From NCBI GenBank assembly GCA_019925095.2, contig CM034392.1, positions 7,700,887 through 7,764,886 on the forward strand: a stretch of 64,000 nucleotides of DNA, given 5' to 3'. The position numbers and the translations under genes are program-made. Shown here piece after piece: positions 35,001-47,000 of the stretch. The DNA comes from Dendrolimus kikuchii (lineage: Eukaryota; Arthropoda; Insecta; Lepidoptera; Lasiocampidae). Position 1 is the stretch's first letter, and each line of letters opens with the position of its first letter. The notes below the pieces were generated by a model that saw only the letters and a list, made by a program, of their open reading frames with translations, did no database searches and was not told where the DNA came from.

Positions 35001-38000
35001 TCCTGTGCAGTAATTATGTTTAGGATTAAGTTATATTCAAATATAAACATATGATTAATGTTATAATATTAATGTTCCAAGCGCTGCAAGGCGAGCCAGC
35101 ATTTAATAACACCTTTGTACGAAATTACTTAGTTCAACTGAATGACATACATCGGCAATTATAACGCAATCAAAGCAGTTTCTTGCTTTGAGACGAATGG
35201 TATTAATCAAGTCTATAATTATACCTGACAGACGTTGATACACAACATCTTACGTAGATTTTATATTGTAACATGTTACTGGGGGAGACTATATTTTTAT
35301 GTATACGTAATATTAAATTAAAAACTAAATAAAGATTTTTTTTTAAATGCAAGACTTTAATGTAAAAAGGATCGAGTACTACCAAAAAAAATGGAATGAC
35401 AATAGCTGGTCACCCTTCGGAGAAGCCTATGATCAGTACTGGACTTCAATCAAAGAGTACATTGTATATATAAAGAGACTTCAATAGGATAGTGAAAAGA
35501 AATCAAAACTAAGGAATATCTTAAGGGACTATGGGAAGAATACCATATAACTAAGTTAATTTTTCTTTTATTGTTTGTTTTCTTTTATTGTCTTATTAAA
35601 CGACAAATATCTTTAATTTCACTTATTATTTTCTCCAATACAAAAGTTCACATTTTGAATTATAAAGTTGAGTATATAGTAATATATTTTTATTATAAGA
35701 CAAGGGATATAATTGGAAATATAAAAACAAGGAATACGATTGAATCTAATAATTCCTGTACTTTGTATTTTGTGAAAATTTTATTGTGAATCAATAGATT
35801 CACTATTATTCAGTATATAGTTGACAAGAATACATAATAATGTAGTGTGTCGTTTTCAATTCAATAAATCTTTTCAAAAATCAATAATTAAATCAATAAT
35901 TCTTTGTTTTTTTCTTTACTATAAAGTTATGTTTTTATCAAAATTTGTGAAACTGAAATGTGGGCAAAAAGTAAATAACCCATAATTATATAAAAATGTT
36001 TGAACGTTTGAAATGTAATGGAAATATATGCAAAACTAAAATAATTTTAGAATGCATCAAAGATGCAAAGTCGCGTGCCGTTGCAATTTCACGGATTATC
36101 ATGTCAAGAATCAGTCCTTGTATAGTCACTAGGACTGTTCAATCTATACTTAAATAATAATAAAGTTAATATCGTTATTATACAATATATTTGATCGTTC
36201 ATTATTTATTGTATTGTATTAATTAATATGTATTGTTGCAAGAGAACAACTATAAATTTAAAACAACAGCAAACTTCTCTAAAAAAATGTTGGCCCTTAA
36301 CAAAAGCTTCGAGAATGTTTTTGTTTTTAATAAAAACAAAAACCACTCAACTCCTGTATTTTTGGAAGCCAGTTTAGTTTAAATATTTAATCCGAGCCTT
36401 TTGTTTACTCTAATGACTGTTAAAAACTTGTTTGGAGAAAGAACAACGTAAGTAGCTTCCACTATTATGCCTAAAGCTCATTTATAGCTTCACCACTATA
36501 ATATTTTTCAGACAATCAATAATTCAAAACGTGAGTAGATCGAAGATTTATATAACGCTTAATATTGTAAGATTTTTAAAAAAATTTACGTTCAATGAAC
36601 CTGTAATTGTTCATGGAAATCTAAACCTTGATATAACTCTATTCGTACATGGTATTTATAAATATCAAATGATGACGGATTACATACGAAGACAAAATTA
36701 CAATCAAACAAAATCTGGCCCATTTTTTTATTTATCATGTCCCCTTCATCCACTCCTATATTTAATTTATTTACAGCATACATGTGTAATACACATATAT
36801 ATAGTTATATATTGATTTTGTTTTGAAGCTACACTGTTGCCTCTTAGCATGGGAACGTTCTGTTTTCGTAAAAATATTCTCGCTAAACTTTATAATGAAG
36901 TCCATAAACATCCTACAGCTGGGTGTTTTCGTCCCTGTGCAGTGTATATTTACAGATCGGTTATTTCGATGAGCAGATTTCATCACGATGTTTTCCTTCA
37001 ATGTAATATATGTGTAATATGCACATTATGTCAGCAAATTACCTAAATAGTGCATGCTTTCCGCGAAGGATTCGAAACCACGTCATTGAAATGCAAATGG
37101 GTTAGCTACTAAGGGGACGTCCATAAAATACGTCACATGTTAAAGGGGGGTCTTGAAACGCAAATGGGTTTAAGGGGACATCCATAAAATACATCACATA
37201 TTAAAGGGGGGTCGAAGAAGTGTGACAAGGGGTGTGAGGTGTCCTTTTCGTGACGTCACGGTTCAAAAGTTTAAAAACGCGAAATTTGAACTTTGAATTT
37301 CCAACTCTATCTGTGTGAGCAGTGTTTAATTTATTAAAAAGTAATTTAAACGGAAATAAAACTAATTACGGAACTGCTGTTTTTATTTAATTATTTCTTT
37401 ACGTAAAATTGCAAAATACTATTAATGTCACACTATGAGAGGGAGGAGTCTTATGGATGTGATCAGCTGTGACAAGGATGGGGGAGGGGTCAAAAAATCA
37501 TTAATTTCGTGTGACATAATTTGTGGATAGCCCTAAAATTACCACGGCTTGCATTAATTGTCAATTAGTTTGTTTGTAATAAGTACATGTTTTTTGTCAA
37601 ATTAGGTAAATACTCAGTTTAGTAATCAAACTTTGATAATTATGCGTGTTCGTGCTTGTACATAACTTTTCGGCTTAAACCTTATTTTCTTTTCAAATAA
37701 ATCTCGGTATGTTGCATTACTCGCATAAGCACACAGCATTCGTGCTAAAATGTTTGCTCTCTACACTCGGAATCCAATTTCAAAATCATATTAAAGCTCT
37801 AAGCGTCGCTCTCAACTGAAATAGTAATTTAATTGTGATAGCTTGAATACAATGTAATTTCTTTTGTACTAGAAAAGAGGCAGAAAGGTCCAGGCAAGTG
37901 TGTATGAGTCCACAAATATTTGAGGATTCCAATACCGTGACCAACAACTATAGTTTTGTTATTTGGTTAAAAAAACCTAAACAGTTTTTAACCTTAGTAT

Positions 38001-41000
38001 TAAAGTGTACTTAGGTTAAACACTGTTTAGGTTTTCTTCTAAAAGTAATTTAAGTTGATAGTAAAGAATTTACGCACATACATATTATCATGGCTGTTTC
38101 TCATTGGCGTAGGCAGAGACGATATATCTCCACCTGCTACGATTTCGATAAACACTTTTCGTTTCATCCACTTTCGTAAATCTCTTTATACATACACGTT
38201 TATTTAAGGTGCTTTAATTTTAAAGGTTCATAAGTGTTCAAGTTATATCATAACTTAAATATTTATAAACATTAGACACTAGTTACATTTACAAACCAAA
38301 AAAAACAATAAAGAAGAAAGTAATGACAATAATAAAGATTTTTATTGTCAATTTTGTACAGATTTCGCCTTAAAATTAAGAATGGCTACATACATACATA
38401 TACACCTAAATTAGGACAAGCCTATTAAATGTCAATCCCTTCCAATGACTTACGAACTAAGTATGTACCAATTTAAGTATTAATATTTTTAATTATCAAG
38501 TAAGATGTTAAAGCATAATATCTATGCCTCTTTTCAGACTATAAAAGTGGATAATACATAAAATAACCACACACTCACTTGAGTGATATTCCATAAAGCA
38601 AATTTGTGCTACGTAACGTAAAATCAAAATTGCCCTGTCATCAGCTGTTGAAGGTTTTTCGCTAACCTCGAAGGCCTTTTTAATCTTCACCCAGTAAACC
38701 CTAACTTTTGAAGTACATACACAACAGACGCTAATGGTTTTTGAAGAGCAAGTCCAATATTATTTTGGGCCCAATAATTTTCACGCGTTTACACAGCACC
38801 GACTGTTGTTTTGTTGGGCCCTATCTTGTTTTATTCCCACAGACACTGTTTTGACTCACACCCTCACACTGATCCTTGATTTTGTTACAAAGTAAACACT
38901 TTCATATAAAAGTGAAATTTAATCGTTGACTTTCGGATAATAATTGGAAATGTCAAGAGTGTTTATCGTTGCTGCATCGAGCTATTAATTAATTGAGTGA
39001 GGCTTTAACAATTTGCTCCGGCTCCAAGAATAACGTTTAAAAATACTCAAGTGTGTAGCGGTCTATTGACATTAATGAGTTCCATACTGGCGAAGAGAAT
39101 TTATCTCAAAAATATACAACAATTAATATTCTTTATAATATAAGAATACAAAATGAATACTTGCAACTGTTAAATCTCCATTTAAACATTATATTATACA
39201 TATAATTGAATTCTACAATTATGAGAAATTAACCAAAAATATACAATAAAAGGAAAACCAATTCACTTTTTAATTCTAATTGTCATTGAATGGGTTTTTT
39301 ACTCTATCTCCTTAATGTTTGTAGTAGATAAAAGGTGGCACTATTTTAATGACTTTATTAATAGAGATATTGATATATCTAGAAATATTTGTCTCGACAA
39401 AACAATCAATTCTGCAAAAAAATTATGATTTTTATCGGCTTCTTAAGAACATTGTACATCATTAATTTTTAATTAGTCACTAACTGTTTAGGCAGACGTG
39501 GACCTGCCCTAAAAAGAATGTAGAAATACGCATTTCTAGCACCTTTGCAAATGTCCATAGGCGATGGTGACCGCTTTCCATCAGGTGAGCCGTCTGCCTA
39601 TCTGCTGAACTCATGCAATAAAAAAATACTTTTCAGAAGTGATCACATCACTGTATTAAGCGTAACATGGAGACAACCTATTTTCGTTTGATAAATGAGT
39701 CAGTGGATAATCCCGTCCTCTAGATGTTCGGTCAATTCCTTTGTAGAAGTTTACGTAGCATCACTGAAAGCTTTGTTGCTAGTTTATTTAATTGCCTGAG
39801 TTGCTGAAGTAACGCAATAAAAAAATTTAAAAAACGCATACATTTTCTTTTATTTGCTGGTGTACAGCAGACAGTCAAACGTCCCACCTAATAATAATCG
39901 TCGCCAATAGTCATTTGCAACATTAGATGAGTTACTAACGTGCTGCCGGCCTTGACAAAATGTAATAACTCCTTTTACAAAGATCTTCCATTGCAGTGCT
40001 AAGAGAAAACAATCTAGGAGCTTATTCCAAATGTCTAAGGTGCCTAAGAGAAACGTTCTGAGCCATTGAGGGCGGTGACACAACAACGGTTACATTTTAT
40101 TAAAGTTCGCTACTGATCCCTAGAATTAGTGTATTATGACAGCCGCAATTCGTGGAGTATGAATATATGTAATTATATGTCTGTTCGTCACTTCAGCTTA
40201 TTCCACGTATTCGTAGCCCACGCATCAATTTGACAATAAATCGGCTCTTAACCTTTAATGCTTAAAGGCAGTGTTCTTTGAAGATGGTTGCCGAACGCTC
40301 TCACAAATGAAATGGCCCAAACGAAGGGGCTCCTCGAGCAAGGTCGCTCAGATCGTTTGCTTTTATGTTAGACGTAAGTGCATGGAGATAGCGAATTATA
40401 TTAAAGATTTTATTTCCGAACAATAAAACCCTTTTATTTGATATGAAATTAAATCAATCGAGAGAATTTTACTTACGAGTCGAATTATGGAGTAGCTTTT
40501 ACGTCGAATAGGTGAAAGTAATTTTATTACATATTAGCTTCTGCCCGTGGCTTTGCTCGATTTAAAAAAGGATATATATATATATGTCAATTGAGTAGAC
40601 ATATTTATTATACGAGCAATTACTGCCGAGTTATCGTAAGCTACATTTGTACCTAAATATATTTTTTATTGTAAAAGGTATTTTAAAGCATTATTTTTTT
40701 AAAGCATTTAATTTTAATTAGACTAGACCCTACTGAATCAAAAATTGAATCTCGTAAAACAAAATAATAGTTAAAAATATCATATTCAACAAAAGAAATA
40801 TTAAGGTACAAAATTCGCTTACGACAAAACGGAGGTAAAGGCTCGAATAATTTTTAGAAATTTCTGTTGGAATCAACCTCTTTAGATAGTTTTACTTTTA
40901 TTTTTTGACATTGGTCGTACTTCTTTTGTTTCTCTTCATTCTATTTTTTCTCCTTGCATATATTGTTGTAAAATAATATTAATATTATAAAAGAAAAACA

Positions 41001-44000
41001 CGATATATAAATATAATATATACATAAGTATAAAATAATATTACATTAGTAGAGTTAGTTTTAATACTTATTATTTATTATTTTATTAACAAAATTGGAT
41101 CGTGTTGGTCTTACGCCAAAAAGAAGGTTTGCAGTGAAAATGAGAGTTCTGTCGGATATAATTCCGGCACAGCAATGCTGAGTGCAATACCTGTTTGCTG
41201 AAAATGCGGCCTACAAATTCTCAAAACAACAATTCTGTGTCTATAAAAGTATATAAGGAATGTAATTACGTCGCAATTTCTGCAAATAAAGTCTTCCTTT
41301 CTTTCTTTCTTTCTCTTTCTTTGATACTCCATGTCCAGGTTATATTATATAGAGTTTACGTGCTCTCCACAGGTTGGTCCTTCGAGCAGGATCCATAGGT
41401 CGCTGGTTCATATCCAGAACAACGAACTAATTTGTGAGAGCACGTAAACTGTATATATAATTTATAACCTGGACATAAAATAAAACGTTAATCTCTAACA
41501 TTATAAAGTTCTAAACATACCGTGTCTGTACATTAAAGCTATTTAAAAAAACATTTGGAATATGTAAATCAAATAAACGATGGAGAACACTGTGCATTTT
41601 TTTTTAGATTTCTTGTCTGTTTGTTTGGGATTCACGTAAAAACTGCGTGGCCGATTTCATTGCGGTTTTCGCTGATCGACAACAAATTGTCAGACTTAAA
41701 ATCGACGCTACGTTTATCCTGGGAATCCGCGGGGAATTTTTCTGGTAATGATTTAAAATGACCAGATAAAAAAATGGATTCCAATGTGATTTTTTCACTG
41801 ATCGATAGCAAATTTTATGTGATAAAATATGTGATTTATTATCCCGGGATTCCCGCGAGAATTTTTGTGGGAGCGGTTTGTACTTGTTCAGGTGCATAAA
41901 ATTTAGCTTATTCCGACACAGTTTTCACTAAAACGATAGCTAAAATTATTTTTTTAAATACTACGATATTTTGCGTCCCGGGAATTCCGCGGGAATTTCA
42001 AGTCGAGCGTAGATGAACTCGTGGGAATATCCTAGTTTCTTATAATATTTATTTCACAACGATACGATACAGGTAAAGACAAAATAGAATAAATAAAAAC
42101 AAAAGAAATACGACAAATGTTTAATAATAAAAAGTAAAAAAAAAAATAAAGAGGTTGATTCCAACAATGTCGAACTTTATTTACACTTCAAAGTACTTTA
42201 TGATAAATACCCACAATATCATCTAGTGAAACGAAGGTGGACCTCCTACCCATGAAAGCAACACATTAAAATAATGGCGCTGTCATGTCACTGTCGTTCT
42301 CTTGGCGATGTATTTGTTAGTACAATGTAACTGTGGCACCAATAAAACTCGCTTGGAGCGCCATTTTTTCGGCTATATTCGTCTATCCCTCGGGAACAGT
42401 ACTGTTTTCTGGATGAAAGGTATCCTATTTCCTATGGTATTTAATATTAAATCGACACAAAACACAAATCCGAACTGTTGCATCACTTTGAAATGTAATT
42501 TTACTGTTTCCATTATTTTTCACATTTTATTTCAGAAGCTAATGCACGTGCGCTGTGTATGTATGTACATTCTATTTAATGCATGTCTTAAGTTCAGTAT
42601 AACTCGCTTTTGATTATTTGAAGGATAAAACCTTAATTAAGTGGCGAATGAAAGTAACTATTACACCGATGCACAGAACATATTTTTCGTTTCTCATGTT
42701 CTGAAACTGTGCTTGGAGTTGCCTGATCACAAGGAAAAAACAGTACTTTTTGTCCCTGGGAAACGATTTTTCCTGCTGTAAAAAAAAATTAAAAATTATG
42801 CGAACCATAGATAATACATACGACTCATCTCCCAACTTTTTTATAGCCATCGCGGCATAAATTATAACAAAAAATATCAACAATTTTGTAACACCATTTT
42901 ATATACTATGAATACTTATAAATTATTCAATAAATTAATATTTAATTTACATAAATTTGAGCTAAATATTTACTACCATCAGTGACAAGAAAATACTGGC
43001 TGGTAGAATGACACAAAAATAAATTTACTTAACGTTTCATATGTAAGGTATTAAAAGAATGCATCAGATTTAGATATGAATTTAACGCTTGATTTCATTA
43101 GAGAAGTAGTTGTTTGTTTAACTAATCAGTTTTTGAAGTGAAACTTCTCTATAGACGGGGTCTTATGATTTTTCGCTCACGAAAAAGCATCACGGCCGCG
43201 TATTCTAATACTTACATTTTTAAAAGCGTGATAATTTTCGAATAGAATGTCCGAATTGAATAATTCAAAAAGTTATATAAAGGTATTGAAGCACTCTTGA
43301 ATATGAAGTAATTTCTTTTGATAAGGATGAATACCAAGATACAAATAAAGAGCCTTTTCTAGCTGCCGTATTTTAATTAAATTTTTAAAATAAAGAACAC
43401 TTATTGTGGCATAACTATAATATTTAGACATATGCTGTCGCGATACTTTTTTATTTACTTTCTTCATATGCGAAACGAAACGCAGAGTGTTAACCTCGGG
43501 CTTATTTAGGCATTGGAACTATTAGCGCCCTCGCTACGCTTGTGCACCAAATTATTTAATGCCTAAATAGGTCACTTTAACTTCTCATGTAACAATCTAC
43601 TATATTAAAGCAGCCATATACCTAATAACTCAGAAAATTATGCATAACATTCAAATGTATAATATAACATATTTCAGTCTGCTATTAAGCAAGCTGATTT
43701 CTCGCAAAGAAAGAATTTATATGTCGAGCAAATTTTGCAAATCTTTGAATTTTGAAAACTTGATACATTATTTATAGCGTGAGCCATCATTTTCTTCTAA
43801 TTTTTAAATCTGGTTCTGCTAGATTTCTTTCTTTCTATTTTATCCATGCAGGAACGGAGAAAGAATACAATTTCCTGCGGTCGGGCGAAGTGTCGTAAAA
43901 GGCGGCAATACAACCCACAGCCAGGTGATAGGGTATTTGCCCGTCTGGATGGCTACCACCCCTGACCTAGAGTATGCCGCAATAACAACCTTGAGTTGTG

Positions 44001-47000
44001 TTTCGGCATTAGTGGCCAGGCTCCAGTCTCCCTTTAGAGAGCGGCAGGCAGCACATTGGTAGCACTGTTCGTGTTACAAATGTCCATAGACGATGGTGAC
44101 CGCTTTCCATCGGGTGGGCCGTCTACCTATCTGCTAAACACATTGTGTGCTCATTTTTTTTATCCTCCTTTTAAATGTGTAGCTGAAGTATCCATGAATA
44201 TTAAGGTTTTAAAAAACGATCTTCAAAGAAAAAACTTCAAGCGAAGAGTAAGTAGGTCTTTGACTAATCCAAGCAAGAAGGTTCTTGTGGAAGTTCGAAA
44301 TTATATATTTAACTAAATAGTTGAGATTTTCATTACAAACACATACTAATAATAACAACACATAAACGTCCCACTTCTGAGCTCGCGTCTCTCATTTATA
44401 GGGCAACAGACAGTATACCCACATTACCCGCCAGGCTAATTCCAAGACGGATTGGCCGGTTTGACACATCGGTTATCTAGATGTGCAGGATTGATCACGA
44501 TGTTTTCCTTCTCCGTTAGCATGTGATTATGCACACTAGGTCAGAAAAATGCCTGCAGTGATTCGTACCCACGCCCTTTGAGTTTAGGATATCAGTGCGT
44601 GAACCACCAAATTACCACAGCACACAGGAACATCTGTTAAAAACAATTAATATTCTATAAGCATTATTAACTATAAGCCAATATATATTTACAATAGTAT
44701 ATATTTACTAAACTTATCTGCAACCGAAATATCATACTTCAAGTTGCCGCCAAAAATTCAGCCATTATCTCATTATAGCATGTGTAGGCTGTGTGTAGTT
44801 GTGTTTATTACGCACATGTGCGAGCGCAACGCCGCGCCGCTCCTGTCATTTGCGTGGAACAGAATGCCAGCAAATTATACTGCGACGCTAATTTAGCACC
44901 TACAGCTAATGTCAGGGCTACAAACATTATACAAGTCTCTTTACCACCAGCAAATTTTATAACTTTCTTTAGGTAATTATTTACATGGATTATTATATAT
45001 TTGACTTTTAGTTCCCATTTAAGTATACTGTAACAATTAACATGTAATAATTTCCATTTCTAGCATTTCGAATCGTCCAGTAACAAACGTAACTGCAAAT
45101 AATGCATCTAAGAAACGACCGCGTCTATGAAATACGACGGCTATCGAATGAAAAATCAGTACCGAAAAATCCTCAAGAACGTTGGCGTTGCTACAAGCCT
45201 TAATCCTACACTGAATTGTGCCACCACCTACCCATCATTCTGCTCTCGTTTGTTTAGGCGATGAGCAGATAGAAACGCCGTAGGCTGCGTTCGATTTCTG
45301 AGTATGGTGTCTAACAGAGACCTCTATATAGTCTAGGCAACGAAGACAAAAAAGGTCAAATAGGGGAAATAATTCGTGTGGAAGTAAATTTTCGCACAGT
45401 TGTAGTGTGCAGTATCCTGAATAACAAAGTGAAAGTACTAATGAGTGGGAGTAGAGCTGGGGTCTGTAAAGACCACTTTCTTCAAGTTTTCAAGAATAAC
45501 TCGAAAACTACTTACGTACCTACTACTCGAAAAGAGACCATCATATTAAGTCGGTCACCAAATGTTGGTTCAAACAAATAACCTTTCACCTCTCGTTGGG
45601 TATTTTTTGAAACCTAATACACAATAATTGAAGATCATATTATAATCATATACAGAAACATGCTTTTGCAGACAGCCCCAAGAATATCTTTGTTTAGATC
45701 ATTTCGCCATATTAGTATGCGACCGGTGACGCTTTTTCTCCGCATTATTTCATACGAGATCACTTAAATTATTGACTGCCCATCCAAGACCGATTTTATT
45801 AATTCTACAGTGATTATTGTTGTATTTCTTTTTCATGGCCGCGTAATGATCGGTCAGACGTACTATGGCAGTTAATATATGACAGTTTTTGTTTGTATGT
45901 TTCTTAATCAATGCCTTGGGAATACACATATAATAAATAAATCGACAGACAAACCCACACATTCTTAACTCAAAATTTATTTCTAAGTTAGTAAGTTACC
46001 CTTGTGTTTAAGTATTATGGAACTATCAACTCTGAGGCCAAAGCAATTTTAACGTTTGCTACAATAAGCAGTTAAAACGTCACTTATGATAAATATTGAA
46101 AGAATTAAGTTTATTTATATTTTGCCCCATTTCTATTAAAATTAAAAGACAAAAAAACTTCGTTTATAAAAACCGAATTCAAATACTAAAAAGTATAAAA
46201 TAACTTAATAAAGATTTTTGATTAAGAATTTGTTTAGTTTATTAAGAAACAAAATAATATAAAATTTTCTACATCTTGAAGTCGGTGGCGAACAAAGCAA
46301 AAAAATTACCATATACACTGTTATAACAACAAAATGTTGCATAGTATTGTAATTTTTATGGTTTACTTGGTACCGACTTCAAGATGTAGAAAATTTTATA
46401 TTATTTTGTCTCTTAATAAACTAAATAAATTCTTATTCAAAAATCTTTAAGTTATTTTAAACTTTTTAGTTTTTGATGTCGGTTTTTTTAAACGAATTTA
46501 TTTTTTATTTGTTACTTTTTAGTGGCTAGCGATGGGTAGGCTTACGAAAGTGCCGCGCGCCTTAAAAAAATATAGGTCCCAAGAAACGGCAACGTAAAAT
46601 GTCCATAAAATGAAAACTACTGCGCCAAACTATGTTAAATTTTTAGGAGACCAAATGACAACTATTCCGCATCAAACTAAAGAAGAATCACGTAAATCAG
46701 TATAATCGGTGTACATACATAAAATAAAATCCAATCAAATTGAGAACCTCCTTCTTTTTGAAGCCGGTTAAAAAGTGAACCCGTCTGATATCGGCTTTAT
46801 GGTCATGTACGTTTTATTTTGTAATATTTTATACACCATCGTAAAATGTGCCTTAATATGTGGTAATAAAGTTCTGTTTCGTTTGTCGTAGATGGTTCTG
46901 TCACTTCGACGATGACAACTACGTGAACGTGCCCCGTTTGGTCAGCGTGCTGCAAAAGTACAACCATCTAGAAGATTGGTATCTCGGACGGACATCTGTT

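Noticed and set aside
37068..37080. tRNA gene suggested by a box-B-like word (also 44561 and 41405)
   Set aside because: No box A at the right distance and no cloverleaf. These sit in tRNA-like SINE or foldback elements.
39850..40086. 78-codon minus-strand ORF
   Set aside because: Its N-terminal-distal part reads through a diverged SINE/LINE tail, and no conserved coding pattern is visible.
42302..42613. 103-codon + strand ORF
   Set aside because: Lies on the repeat shared with 6480-6690, and the reading frame is not kept in the other copy.
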